Assembly: GCF_004152845.1 (NCBI RefSeq)
Contig: NZ_SEON01000006.1
Span: 124,001-188,000, forward strand
DNA: 64,000 nucleotides
DNA from: Sphingobium fuliginis
Lineage (GTDB): Bacteria > Pseudomonadota > Alphaproteobacteria > Sphingomonadales > Sphingomonadaceae
Reading direction: 5' to 3'
Positions 33,159-42,081 of this stretch are shown in pieces. The notes beneath the pieces were generated by a model, which was given only the letters and a program-made list of their open reading frames with translations, was not told the DNA's origin and did no database searches. The position numbers and the translations under genes were made by a program. Position 1 is the first letter of the stretch. Every line of letters starts with the position of its first letter.

Positions 33159-34337
33159 TCACACCCGTTCCCAGATGGCCGCGATGCCCTGGCCGCCGCC
33201 TATGCACATGGTCGTCAGGCCCAGGCGGCCGCCGGTGCGCTGCAGTTCATAGACCAGCTTGGTCGTGATGATCGCGCCCGTCGCCCCCACCGGATGGCCC
33301 AGCGAAATGCCGCTGCCATTGGGATTGACCCTTGCCGGATCGAAGCCCAGCTCCCGCGAGACGGCGCAGGCCTGCGCCGCAAAGGCTTCGTTGGATTCGA
33401 TCACGTCCAGATCGCCCACGCCCATCCCCGCCCGCTCCAGCGCCTTGCGCGTGGCGGGCACCGGGCCGATGCCCATATAGGCCGGATCGACCCCCGCATG
33501 GCCATAGGCGACCAGTCGCGCGAGCGGCTTCAATCCCTGCGCCTTCACCGCCTCCCCGCTTGCCAGCACCACGGCGGCGGCGCCGTCGTTGATCCCCGAC
33601 GCATTGCCGGCCGTCACGGTCCCATCCTTCTGGAAGACGGGCTTCAGCTTGCTGAAATCCTCCGGGGCCGCATCGGCGCGCACGAATTCGTCGGTGTCGA
33701 ACGGCACCGGCTTGCGCCGCACCGTCACCTCCACCGGCACGATCTGCTCCCTGAAATAGCCCTGCGCGATGGCGTTCGCCGCCCGCTTCTGGCTTTCATG
33801 GGCGAGCGCGTCCTGGTCTTCCCGCGAAATGCCGTAGCGGGCAGCGACATTCTCCCCCGTGACGCCCATATGGATGCCGTGGAAGGGATCGGTCAGCGCG
33901 CCGGTCAACCCGTCCTGCACCACCGCATCGCCCATCTTCTGGCCCCAGCGGGCGGCGGGCAGGAAATAAGGCGCACGGCTCATGATCTCCACGCCCGCGC
34001 CCAGCGCGATGTCGCAGTCACCGAGCATGATCGACTGGGCTGCAGTAAGGATCGCCTGCAAACCCGATCCGCAGAGGCGGTTGACGCTGTGCGCCGGAGT
34101 TTCCTGCGGAATGCCCGCGCCGATCGCCGCTATGCGCGCGGCATAGGCGTCGCGCGGCTCGCAAGGGATGACATTGCCCAGCACGACATTGCCGATCAGG
34201 CTCGCCTCGAGCCCCGCGCGCTCGATCGCCGCCCGCGCCACATGCGCACCCAGTTCGCCCGGCTTCTGGTCCTTGAGCGAGCCGCCGAAGCTGCCGATGG
34301 CCGTCCGCGCCGCCGATACCAGAAAGACATCCGTCAT
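33159..34337 (-). CDS. Acetyl-CoA acetyltransferase (thiolase)
   Basis: This 392-residue thiolase has nucleophile C89 in NRLCGSG, the catalytic His in SLGHPVGATG and the second Cys in MCIGGGQG. ESNEAFAAQ is the third family motif. It condenses two acetyl-CoA or cleaves 3-ketoacyl-CoA. The start at 34337 (MTDVFLVSAARTAIGSFGG) fits the family and overlaps the preceding multifunctional gene's stop by ATGA; an upstream Met would add 30 atypical residues. As the last gene of an operon with an acyl-CoA dehydrogenase and a hydratase/dehydrogenase, a beta-oxidation thiolase role is more likely than polyhydroxybutyrate synthesis. Confidence 0.9.
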   Translation of the reverse strand: MTDVFLVSAARTAIGSFGGSLKDQKPGELGAHVARAAIERAGLEASLIGNVVLGNVIPCEPRDAYAARIAAIGAGIPQETPAHSVNRLCGSGLQAILTAAQSIMLGDCDIALGAGVEIMSRAPYFLPAARWGQKMGDAVVQDGLTGALTDPFHGIHMGVTGENVAARYGISREDQDALAHESQKRAANAIAQGYFREQIVPVEVTVRRKPVPFDTDEFVRADAAPEDFSKLKPVFQKDGTVTAGNASGINDGAAAVVLASGEAVKAQGLKPLARLVAYGHAGVDPAYMGIGPVPATRKALERAGMGVGDLDVIESNEAFAAQACAVSRELGFDPARVNPNGSGISLGHPVGATGAIITTKLVYELQRTGGRLGLTTMCIGGGQGIAAIWERV

Positions 34338-36421
34338 ATGCTGTTCCTGTCCTGAATGTTGAGATCCCCGAAGCGCCCACCCTCGGCAGCGAGCCGCTCG
34401 ATCAGCGGGGCGGGCGTCCATGCCCATCCGTTACGGCCGGCGGCAAGGGCGCGAAGCCGGTCCAGAACGGTGGACAAGCCCATGATGTCGGCCTGGAACA
34501 TCGGCCCGCCGCGTTCGCGGCCGAAGCCATAGCCATGGATGTAGATCATGTCGACGTCGACGGGACGATAGGCGATTCCCTCCTCCACGATCCGCGCGCC
34601 TTCATTGACCAGGGCCAGCAGGCAACGGCCGACGATTTCCTCATCGCTGAACGCGCGCCGCTCAAGGCCTGTCTCGGCGGAGTAATCCTCGATCAGCCTT
34701 GTGATTTCCGGATCGGTTTCCGCCGTCCGGCCATCCGGATAGGCGTAGATGCCCTTGCCCGTCTTCTGTCCGAACCGCCCCAGTTCACAGATGCGGTCTA
34801 TCACGCCCGAATAGGGCCGGTCGGGCTGTTCCGCCATACGGCGCTTGCGGATCGCCCAGCCGATGTCCTGTCCGGCCAGATCCATCGTCCGGCACGGCCC
34901 CATCGCCATGCCCCACCGCTCCATGGCGGCGTCGATCTGCTGCGGCAGCGCGCCTTCCTCCAGCAGGAACCAGACCTGGCGCAGATATTCCTCGAACATG
35001 CGGTTGCCGATGAAGCCGTCGCACACGCCCGACACGACGCCGACCTTGCCGATCCGCTTGCCCAGCGCCATCGCGGTCGCCAGCACATCCGGCGCGGTTT
35101 CCCTGCCGCGAACCACTTCCAGCAACCGCATGATATTGGCGGGCGAGAAGAAATGCAGGCCGACGACCCGCGACGGATCGGCCACCAGCGCGGCGATGGC
35201 GTCGAGGTCGAGCGTCGATGTGTTGCTCGCCAATATCCCATCCGGCCGGGCGATCGCATCGAGCGCGGAAAAGACCTGCTTCTTGACGCCCATATCCTCG
35301 AACACCGCCTCGATCACCAGATCGGCATCCGCGAGCGCCTCCAGTTCGGTCGCCGCCGTGAAGGCGGCGATGCGCGCATCGGCCACGTCCTGACCGATCC
35401 TGCCCTTCTCCACATCGCGCTGGATCGTCTTGCAAATGGTGGCTTCGGCCTTGGCGAGCGCCTCGGGCCGCAGTTCGGCCATCGTTACGGGCAGGCCCGC
35501 ATTCAACAGCGCAAGCGCGATGCCCGTGCCCATCAGGCCGCCGCCCACAACACCGACATGACCGACGTCACGGGGGCGCACGTCCGGCGCCAATCCGGGA
35601 ATGCGCGCCACAGTCCGCTCCCCGAAAAATACGTGACGCAGGCCGCGAGAGGCTTCGGAGCGCAGCAATTCCCCGAACAGCGCCGCTTCCAGCGCCAAAC
35701 CGGCGGCCAGATCGCCGGACAGCGCCGCGACGCAATCGACGATCCGGGCAGGCGCCTGGCTCAGCCCGGCCCGCAGCTTCGCCCGGCGCGACGCGACGGC
35801 CCCGGCGAGGTCGGCAGGCACCGGCAGCGTGCCCGAACGGCGCAGCGGAGGCACGTTGCGCGCCACCTCCAGCGCCGCCTCCACAACATCGCCGTCCACC
35901 AACTGATCGACCAGTCCCGCCGACAATGCGCGCTCCGCCGTCACGGGCTTGCCCGACAGCATCATGTCGAGCGCTGCGCCTGCCCCGATCAGGCGCGGCA
36001 GGCGCTGCGTACCGCCCGCGCCGGGCAGCAGGCCCAGCGTCACTTCGGGCAGGCCAAGGCGGCTTCCCGCCTGGGCAACGCGGTAGTGGCCCGCCATGGC
36101 CAGTTCCAGGCCACCGCCCAGCGCCATGCCGTGGATCGCCATGATCACCGGCTTGGCGCACGCCTCGACCGTCGCAATCAGATGCCGCAGCCGGTCGACC
36201 TGCTCGGGATCACCGTCGAAATCGCCGATGTCGGCGCCGCCACAGAACATCCGGCCGGCGCCGGCGATCACGATGGCGCGGCAGGCGGGATCGCTCGCCG
36301 CTTCCCCGACTTTCGCCCCCAGTTCCTCGACAAAGCCGTTGCCCACCGAAAGGGCATTTACCGGCCCGTTGGACAGGCGCAGGACGATGGTCGCACCCGC
36401 CCGGGTCATCTCGACGGCCAT
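34334..36421 (-). CDS. Bifunctional enoyl-CoA hydratase/3-hydroxyacyl-CoA dehydrogenase (FadB/FadJ-like)
   Basis: This 695-residue fusion has a crotonase domain at residues 1-~190 (GGGLELAMAGHYRVA, PEVTLGLLPGAGGTQRLPRL with the catalytic Glu). The NAD-binding domain is around 290 (VGVVGGGLMGTGIALALLNAG), with LHFFSPANIMRLLEVVRG carrying the catalytic His. A duplicated C-terminal dehydrogenase domain follows. It hydrates trans-2-enoyl-CoA and oxidises the L-3-hydroxyacyl-CoA. It lies 14 bp downstream of the acyl-CoA dehydrogenase gene and overlaps the thiolase by ATGA, giving three consecutive beta-oxidation enzymes. Chain-length preference is not evident. Confidence 0.92.
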   Translation of the reverse strand: MAVEMTRAGATIVLRLSNGPVNALSVGNGFVEELGAKVGEAASDPACRAIVIAGAGRMFCGGADIGDFDGDPEQVDRLRHLIATVEACAKPVIMAIHGMALGGGLELAMAGHYRVAQAGSRLGLPEVTLGLLPGAGGTQRLPRLIGAGAALDMMLSGKPVTAERALSAGLVDQLVDGDVVEAALEVARNVPPLRRSGTLPVPADLAGAVASRRAKLRAGLSQAPARIVDCVAALSGDLAAGLALEAALFGELLRSEASRGLRHVFFGERTVARIPGLAPDVRPRDVGHVGVVGGGLMGTGIALALLNAGLPVTMAELRPEALAKAEATICKTIQRDVEKGRIGQDVADARIAAFTAATELEALADADLVIEAVFEDMGVKKQVFSALDAIARPDGILASNTSTLDLDAIAALVADPSRVVGLHFFSPANIMRLLEVVRGRETAPDVLATAMALGKRIGKVGVVSGVCDGFIGNRMFEEYLRQVWFLLEEGALPQQIDAAMERWGMAMGPCRTMDLAGQDIGWAIRKRRMAEQPDRPYSGVIDRICELGRFGQKTGKGIYAYPDGRTAETDPEITRLIEDYSAETGLERRAFSDEEIVGRCLLALVNEGARIVEEGIAYRPVDVDMIYIHGYGFGRERGGPMFQADIMGLSTVLDRLRALAAGRNGWAWTPAPLIERLAAEGGRFGDLNIQDRNSI

Positions 36422-36435
36422 GATGATCCTTTCGT

Positions 36436-38169
36436 TCAGAAGGCGTCGGCGCCAAGCGCCATGATCGTGGCCTCACCCGCCGCGATGCCGGCTGCCAGCC
36501 CCTGGGCCTGCGGCAGCATCCGTTGCGCGAAATAGTCGGCCAGCGCGCGCTTCGCCGCATGCAGCGGCGCATCCCCCCGCGCGGCGGTGGCCATGCGCGT
36601 CCACATCCAGCCCATGGAGACCAGCGCGAAAAGGCGCAGATAGTCGACCGCCGCCGCTCCGGCTGCGTCGACCCCCGCGCCGCGCAGCGACGCGGTTACG
36701 CCGCGCAGAAGGGTGAGCGCGTCGCCCGTCTTCGCTGCAATGTCCAGCCCCGCCCCAGCTTCCAGATCCGCGTCCACCAGGGTGAAAAAGCCATCGACCA
36801 CCGCGCCGCCCGCCATGGGAAGCTTGCGTCCGACCAGATCCATCGCCTGCACGCCATTGGTGCCCTCATAAATCTGGGCGATGCGGGCATCGCGGACATA
36901 TTGCTCCATGCCCCATTCGCGGATGTAGCCATGCCCGCCGAACACCTGCTGCGCCTGCACCGCGCTTTCGAAGCCGAAGTCGGTGAAGGCCGCCTTCACC
37001 ACCGGCGTCAGCAGCGCGACCAGGGCATCCGCCTTCGCCCGCTCAGCGGCATCGGGATGATGATGCGCCCGGTCGAGTTGCAAGGCCGTCCACCCGGCCA
37101 ACGCCCGTCCGGCCTCCACGAAACCCCGGATATTGAGCAGCATGCGCCGCACATCGGCATGTTCGATGATCGCCACCGGACCCCGCGCGCCATCGGCGCT
37201 GCGTCCCTGGAGCCGCTCCTTCGCATAGCCGGCGGCCTGCTGATAGGCTGCGCCGGCAATGCCCAGCCCCTGAATGCCGACCATCAGGCGCTCGGCATTC
37301 ATCATGGTGAACATGGCGGCCAGGCCCCTGTTCGGTTCCCCCACCAGCCAGCCGGTCGCGCCGTCATAGTTCATCACGCAGGTCGGCTGGGCGTGGATGC
37401 CCATCTTCTTTTCCAGCGCGCCCACCGACATGGCGTTGCGGATCGTGAAGCCGCCATCGGCGTCGGGCAGATATTTGGGCACCAGGAACAGGCTGATCCC
37501 CTTCACCCCCGCCGGGGCATCGGGCAGGCGCGCCAGCACCAGATGGACGATGTTGCCGCCGAAATCATGATCGCCCGAGGAAATGAAGATCTTCTGCCCG
37601 GTGACGGCGTAGCTGCCGTCGGCGCCGGGCGCCGCCTTGGTCTTCAGCAGCGCCAGGTCCGTGCCCGCGCCGCTTTCGGTGAGCGCCATGGCGCCGGTCC
37701 ATTCGCCGCTCACCATGCGCGGCAGATAGGTGGCCTTCAGCGAATCGCTGGCATGGGCGATGATCGCCTCGCACGCGCCGCGTGTCAGGCCCGGGAACAG
37801 GCCGAAGGACAGGTTCGCCGCCGACAGCATCTCGTCCAGCCAGAGCTGGAGGATGAAGGGCAGCCCCTGCCCGCCATATTCCGGCTCCGCCGATAGCGAT
37901 GCCCAGCCCGCAGCCGCGAAGTCCCGCCAGGCGTCGGCAAAACCCTCCGGCGTCTTCACCGATCCGTCGACGAGATGGCTTCCCTCCTCATCCCCATGGC
38001 GGTTGAGCGGGTGCAGCCGGTCGGCGCACATCCGGCCCGCTTCCTCCAGGACGGCCACCGCCAGGTCGGCATCGACCTCCTTTCCAATGTCCGCCATTGT
38101 CCGGTCGAAGCCGAGAACCTCCGTCAACAGAAAGCGATAATCGTCTATCGGGGGAACATAGCTGAACAT
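36436..38169 (-). CDS. Acyl-CoA dehydrogenase (long form, ~577 aa)
   Basis: This 577-residue protein has the acyl-CoA dehydrogenase core. ALTESGAGTDLALLKTKA is the FAD/substrate segment. FGGHGYIREWGMEQYVRDARIAQIYEGTNGVQAMDL contains the catalytic-base glutamate in YEGTNG. An extra C-terminal domain of ~120 residues is typical of the longer bacterial acyl-CoA dehydrogenases. It catalyses the first step of beta-oxidation, passing electrons to ETF. It starts the minus-strand operon and is divergent from a PilZ-XRE gene. Upstream, TTGACT and TATAGC on the minus strand are separated by 15 bp, a weak promoter candidate around 38202-38228. Confidence 0.92.
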   Translation of the reverse strand: MFSYVPPIDDYRFLLTEVLGFDRTMADIGKEVDADLAVAVLEEAGRMCADRLHPLNRHGDEEGSHLVDGSVKTPEGFADAWRDFAAAGWASLSAEPEYGGQGLPFILQLWLDEMLSAANLSFGLFPGLTRGACEAIIAHASDSLKATYLPRMVSGEWTGAMALTESGAGTDLALLKTKAAPGADGSYAVTGQKIFISSGDHDFGGNIVHLVLARLPDAPAGVKGISLFLVPKYLPDADGGFTIRNAMSVGALEKKMGIHAQPTCVMNYDGATGWLVGEPNRGLAAMFTMMNAERLMVGIQGLGIAGAAYQQAAGYAKERLQGRSADGARGPVAIIEHADVRRMLLNIRGFVEAGRALAGWTALQLDRAHHHPDAAERAKADALVALLTPVVKAAFTDFGFESAVQAQQVFGGHGYIREWGMEQYVRDARIAQIYEGTNGVQAMDLVGRKLPMAGGAVVDGFFTLVDADLEAGAGLDIAAKTGDALTLLRGVTASLRGAGVDAAGAAAVDYLRLFALVSMGWMWTRMATAARGDAPLHAAKRALADYFAQRMLPQAQGLAAGIAAGEATIMALGADAF

Positions 38170-38316
38170 CGGGACTCTCCTGGAAATCGCGGGCCTCTGC
38201 TATACCAAACATCTGTTACAGTCAATCGCGGCGCATCCCCTGCCATTCGGCAATCCCCAAGGTCCACGACCGACTTATTAACATTCCGGAAACCCGCCGG
38301 TGCGAATAGTCGGAAA

Positions 38317-39027
38317 ATGCCCATACCAGCGATCGTCGACCAGCCACCCGAGTCCGAAAACAGGCGAGACGCCGCGCGTTGGCGCATTCGCCTGGAACTT
38401 CCCGGCACGTCCGACGGCGCGAGCACGAATGTGGTGATCCACGACATCTCGACCGCCGGCATGCTGATAGAAACCAGGTCGACGCTGGAGATCGGGCAGA
38501 GCATCATGCTGTCCCTGCCCGATGCCGACCGGGTCGTGGCCCGTGTCGTCTGGCAGAACGAGACCCTGTTCGGCTGTCGTTTCGAAACGTCGCTGCCCCA
38601 GGGCGCGGTAAGCGCGATCAGGCTGCGCAGTCCAGGGCGCGACGATGTGGAGCCTGCCGCCGATCCGCCGGAGGAAGCCGCCGCCGAAGGATTGGGCGAA
38701 CGCCTGCTGCGGCTGCGGCATGAAAAGGGGCTGAGCCGCACGGCATTGTCCGAGCGGACGGGGTTCAGCAAGCCCACCATCTGGGGATGGGAGACAGGCA
38801 GGACGACCCCGAGAAGGGAAAATCTGCGCATTCTTGCGGCGGTCTTCGGCCTGTCCGAGCAACAGCTGCTGTACGGCAAGGGGCGTCCGCCGCTCCGGGA
38901 AACCGACGCATCGGGCGCGGAGGCCTATGCCCGGTCGCTGAAGGAGGTCATCGATCAGGCGAAGACGCGCATTGCCGAAGCGGCCGGGGTGAGCAAGCTC
39001 AAGGTGCAGATTTCCATCGAATTTTAG
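38317..39027 (+). CDS. PilZ domain-XRE helix-turn-helix fusion regulator
   Basis: This 236-residue protein combines two domains. Residues ~15-110 are PilZ with a full cyclic-di-GMP signature: R17-D-A-A-R21 (RxxxR) and D43-I-S-T-A-G48 (DxSxxG). Residues ~126-187 are a Cro/C1-type HTH (RLLRLRHEKGLSRTALSERT, SKPTIWGWETGRTTPRRE). A final helix and strand (YARSLKEVIDQAKTRIAEAA, then KLKVQISIEF) may dimerise. It therefore looks like a transcription factor that could bind c-di-GMP directly. The start at 38317 has only GGAAA upstream; the frame is open further upstream without homology. It is divergent from the beta-oxidation operon. Targets are unknown. Confidence 0.82.
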   Translation: MPIPAIVDQPPESENRRDAARWRIRLELPGTSDGASTNVVIHDISTAGMLIETRSTLEIGQSIMLSLPDADRVVARVVWQNETLFGCRFETSLPQGAVSAIRLRSPGRDDVEPAADPPEEAAAEGLGERLLRLRHEKGLSRTALSERTGFSKPTIWGWETGRTTPRRENLRILAAVFGLSEQQLLYGKGRPPLRETDASGAEAYARSLKEVIDQAKTRIAEAAGVSKLKVQISIEF

Positions 39028-39059
39028 CACGCGGACGCCCTCCCCCGGCGGGGCAGAGA

Positions 39060-39644
39060 TCATTCATGCCGAAAGACGGCGACGATCTGCGCCGCAATCT
39101 CCGCCGGAGCAAGCTTGCCGGGACGGTACCAGTCGGCGGTGGCGTTCAATTGCGCCAGAAGCAGGTTGCGATAGATCGACCGGTCGATAGGGGCCGGCAG
39201 CGGCAGTTCCTCGACCAGCGAACGAAACAGCCCTTCGAACCGGTCGCGCCGCGCGATCAGCTGTTCGCGGACATCATCCGGCACTTCCCGAAAGTCGTTC
39301 ATCATCGGCGTGGTGAGGGAGCCGGGGGCAAGCTGGATGTCCAACAATGTCGCGCAGGCCGCGTACAGCCGGGCCCAAGGATCGGATTGCGCCCGCACGG
39401 CCGCGGCTATGCGTTCTTCCGCCCTGTCGAGCGCGGCATTGTGCAGTTCCACGAACAAGGCGTCCTTGGACCTGATATGATGGTAAAGCGAACCGCCCAG
39501 CACGCCCGCCTGCTCGCCGATGTCGCGCATGGAGGTGCCGCGATAACCCTTTTTCGCGAATAGCTGGGCGGCGATCTCCAATATCTGGCGGCGGCGCGAC
39601 GATGGCTCGTCATTCGGTCCAGAAGGCGGCACAGGCTTTGTCAT
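39060..39644 (-). CDS. TetR-family transcriptional regulator
   Basis: This 194-residue protein begins with a disordered, proline-rich stretch, then the TetR HTH (RRQILEIAAQLFAKKGYRGTSMRDIGEQAGVLGGSLYHHIRSKDALF). A helical ligand domain follows (resembling TetR_C with IDRSIYRNLLLAQLNATADWYRPG). HTHs of this type with GGSLYHH are common in regulators of acyl-CoA metabolism (FadR/PaaR-like). It converges with the PilZ-XRE gene and lies near the beta-oxidation operon, so fatty-acid control is possible but not shown. Confidence 0.9.
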   Translation of the reverse strand: MTKPVPPSGPNDEPSSRRRQILEIAAQLFAKKGYRGTSMRDIGEQAGVLGGSLYHHIRSKDALFVELHNAALDRAEERIAAAVRAQSDPWARLYAACATLLDIQLAPGSLTTPMMNDFREVPDDVREQLIARRDRFEGLFRSLVEELPLPAPIDRSIYRNLLLAQLNATADWYRPGKLAPAEIAAQIVAVFRHE

Positions 39645-39734
39645 CGTGGCGGCGCTAGCACATCCTTAAATGCCCGCGAAGCCTCCGTTCCCGATGAAGG
39701 GACCGGCGCTTCATCTTTGCCCGAGCCGGCCTCC

Positions 39735-40430
39735 TCAGATGGCCGCGTCGAGTTGGCGCATGATCTCCCGTCGGCGCCGTTGCGCTTCGAAGCGGGCGCG
39801 CTCCGGATCGCCGTCGAGGATCGCGGCGATGATGGCGCGTCTTTCCCGCTTCCAGCGCTGCTTGCCCTCGCTTCCGCCATAGACCGGCCCGCGCGGATAT
39901 TCGGCATAATGGTGCACGGCCACGCGGGAGAGCAGTTCCATCAGCGGGCGGTCGACCATCAGGTAGAGAATGTCCAGCATGCTCTGGTCGAATGCGCCGC
40001 GCTGCCGCGCCGTATTGCGCCCGTCGATGGATTTGACCAGCGCCGCAAGCTCCTGCCGAAGCGCCTCGTCCGTGGCGCGCGCCGCCGCCGCCATCAGTTC
40101 GCAGTCGAGCAGGGTGATGATGTCGATGGCCTCCGGATGCGCCGAATGATGCAGCGCCAGGAAGCCGGAAATCGCCTGGCTCAAACCCTCCGCATCGGGC
40201 CGGGTGCCGTAATAGCCGCCGCCGGGGCCGCGCCGAACCTTCAGGAAACCCTCATGCTCCAGCACGCGCGCCGCCTGCTGCACGGTGACGATGCCCACGC
40301 CCAGCGCCTTCGCCAGATCGGGCAGGGATCCGATCTGCGCTTCGGGCGGCTGGGCGACGATCATGTCACGCAGCTTCGCCACGGCCGCCGTCACCAGTCC
40401 TTCGCGGGAATTCTGCTTGCGGATGCTCAT
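39735..40430 (-). CDS. GntR-family (FadR-type) transcriptional regulator
   Basis: This 231-residue regulator has an N-terminal GntR winged HTH (IGSLPDLAKALGVGIVTVQQAARVLEHEGFLKVRRGPGGGYY) and an all-helical FCD-type effector domain. The start MSIRKQNSREGLVTAA at 40430 is preferred; the upstream 21 residues look like non-coding DNA. It is divergent from the transhydrogenase operon, with two phased copies of an A/T-rich 15-bp element between them, so it is a good candidate regulator of pnt or of itself. Confidence 0.88.
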   Translation of the reverse strand: MSIRKQNSREGLVTAAVAKLRDMIVAQPPEAQIGSLPDLAKALGVGIVTVQQAARVLEHEGFLKVRRGPGGGYYGTRPDAEGLSQAISGFLALHHSAHPEAIDIITLLDCELMAAAARATDEALRQELAALVKSIDGRNTARQRGAFDQSMLDILYLMVDRPLMELLSRVAVHHYAEYPRGPVYGGSEGKQRWKRERRAIIAAILDGDPERARFEAQRRRREIMRQLDAAI

Positions 40431-40505
40431 CTTACTCCTCGTCTGGGGTCCGACCGCCCATAGCGAATTTGCCGGCAAAAGGGCACTCCTCATACATCCT
40501 GTCCT

Positions 40506-40583
40506 ATTATGTGCATATTATTTGTTTGATTCTTTCCGGTTTGGCGGTATTGCGATTCATAGGGGTCGATAATGGGCATATTA
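40506..40583. promoter_or_regulatory. Two phased 15-bp direct repeats in the GntR/pnt intergenic region
   Basis: ATTATGTGCATATTA (40506-40520) and ATAATGGGCATATTA (40569-40583) match at 13 of 15 positions and start exactly 63 bp apart, six turns of B-DNA. Both are A/T-rich and lie in the 223-bp gap between the divergent GntR regulator and pntAA. The sequence is partly palindromic, as expected for GntR-type operators, and the phasing would suit looping or cooperative binding. Confidence 0.55.
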
Positions 40584-40653
40584 GTATGGGCTGAGGATAG
40601 GACGGCTTTTGGCCGCGCCAGAGCCCTGCCAACATGGGACGAGGGTGGATGCA

Positions 40654-41793
40654 GTGAAGATCGGCATAGTGAAAGAGATGGCGCCCGGTGAGCGCCGCGT
40701 TTCCGGCACGCCGGAAACGGTCAAGAAATTCAAGGCGCTGGGCGCGGAAGTCGCGGTGGAAGCAGGGGCGGGCCTGTCCGCCGCCATATCCGATGCGGAC
40801 TATGCCGCCATGGGTGCGACGGTGGCGGATCGCGTCGCTACTGTGGCGGATGCCGACATCATCCTGGGCGTGCAGGGGCCGGACGTGGCCAGCATCGCGG
40901 GCGCCAAGCCCGGCGCGTGGATCGTCGCGGGCCTCAATCCCTTTGTCGAGCGGGCGCGGGTCGACGCCTATGCCGCCGCCGGTTTCGAGGCGCTGGCGAT
41001 GGAGTTCATGCCGCGCATCACCCGCGCGCAGTCGATGGACATTCTCTCCTCCCAGTCCAACCTTGCCGGCTACAAGGCGGTGCTGGACGCGGCGGCCGAA
41101 TATGGCCGGTCCTTCCCGATGATGATGACGGCGGCGGGCACGGTGTCGCCGGCAAAGGCGTTCATCATGGGCGTCGGCGTCGCGGGCCTGCAGGCGATCG
41201 CGACCGCGAAGCGGCTGGGCGCGCAGGTTTCCGCCACCGACGTGCGCTCCGCGACCAAGGAGCAGATCGAGAGCCTGGGCGCAAAGGCGATCTTCGTCGA
41301 GAGCGTCGCGGGCATCGAGGGCGAGGGCAAGGGCGGCTATGCCACCGAAATGTCCGAGGATTATCAAAAGGCGCAGGCCGAGCTGGTGTCCGGCCATATC
41401 GCCAAGCAGGACATCGTCATCACCACCGCGCTGATTCCGGGCAAGCCCGCGCCGCGCCTGATTTCAGACGCGCAGATCGCGTCGATGAAGCCGGGCAGCG
41501 TGATCGTCGACCTGGCCGTCGAGCAGGGCGGCAATGTCGAGGGCGCGGTGCTGGGCGAAGTGGTCGAACGGCACGGCGTCAAGATCGTCGGGCACAAGAA
41601 TGTGCCCTCGCGCCTCGCCGCCGACGCATCGGCCCTGTTTGCGCGCAACCTCTATAACTTCCTCTCCGCCTTCTGGAACAAGGACCGGAACGCGCCGGTG
41701 CTGGACGAGGAAATCGGCAACGCCATCCGCGTGACGCAGGGTGGGAAAGTCGTCAGCGAAAGGCTGCTTCAATTGACGGGGGCACTGTCATGA
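40654..41793 (+). CDS. pntAA: NAD(P) transhydrogenase alpha subunit, part 1 (NAD-binding domain I)
   Basis: This 379-residue protein reads from GTG as VKIGIVKEMAPGERRVSGTPETV, the standard N-terminus of PntAA. A GAGG site lies about 9 bp upstream; the ATG-started extension at 40609 is not conserved in character. SQSNLAGYKAVLDAA and the dinucleotide fold MGVGVAGLQAIATAKRLGAQVSATDVR are diagnostic, with the RSATKEQIESLGAKAIFV segment next. It binds NAD(H) on the cytosolic side. The alpha subunit is split between this gene and pntAB, as in many alphaproteobacteria. It overlaps pntAB by ATGA. Confidence 0.95.
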   Translation: MKIGIVKEMAPGERRVSGTPETVKKFKALGAEVAVEAGAGLSAAISDADYAAMGATVADRVATVADADIILGVQGPDVASIAGAKPGAWIVAGLNPFVERARVDAYAAAGFEALAMEFMPRITRAQSMDILSSQSNLAGYKAVLDAAAEYGRSFPMMMTAAGTVSPAKAFIMGVGVAGLQAIATAKRLGAQVSATDVRSATKEQIESLGAKAIFVESVAGIEGEGKGGYATEMSEDYQKAQAELVSGHIAKQDIVITTALIPGKPAPRLISDAQIASMKPGSVIVDLAVEQGGNVEGAVLGEVVERHGVKIVGHKNVPSRLAADASALFARNLYNFLSAFWNKDRNAPVLDEEIGNAIRVTQGGKVVSERLLQLTGALS

Positions 41794-42080
41794 GTTCGCT
41801 TAATCCCGATTATCTGTTCGTCTTCATCCTGGCGGCCTTCGTCGGTTTTCAGCTCATCAAGAAGGTGTCGCCGCTGCTGCATTCGCCCTTGATGTCGCTG
41901 ACCAACGCCATCGCAGCGGTGGTGATCGTGGGCGCGATCAGCATCACGGGCGAGGAAGGCGCGACGCCGCTGGCAAAGACGCTGGGCTTCGTCGCGGTGT
42001 TCTGCGCCACGGTCAATCTGGTCAGCGGTTTCATGATCACCGACCGCATGCTCAAGATGTTCAAGCCGCGGGGGAAGTGA
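41790..42080 (+). CDS. pntAB: NAD(P) transhydrogenase alpha subunit, part 2 (membrane domain)
   Basis: This 96-residue protein has three membrane helices (YLFVFILAAFVGFQLIKKV; PLMSLTNAIAAVVIVGAI; LGFVAVFCATVNLVSGFMI) and ends TDRMLKMFKPRGK. SPLMSLTNAI is the conserved loop of this subunit. With PntB it forms the proton channel of the transhydrogenase. Start and stop are one base to four bases from the neighbours, so the three subunits are translationally linked. Confidence 0.93.
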   Translation: MSSLNPDYLFVFILAAFVGFQLIKKVSPLLHSPLMSLTNAIAAVVIVGAISITGEEGATPLAKTLGFVAVFCATVNLVSGFMITDRMLKMFKPRGK

Positions 42081-42081
42081 G

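Noticed and set aside
34535..36535. A 666-codon open frame on the plus strand
   Set aside because: Antisense to the hydratase/dehydrogenase gene; composition is atypical for a protein.
38208..38217. AACATCTGTT dyad upstream of the acyl-CoA dehydrogenase
   Set aside because: Only 4-bp arms; too short to call an operator without conservation data.
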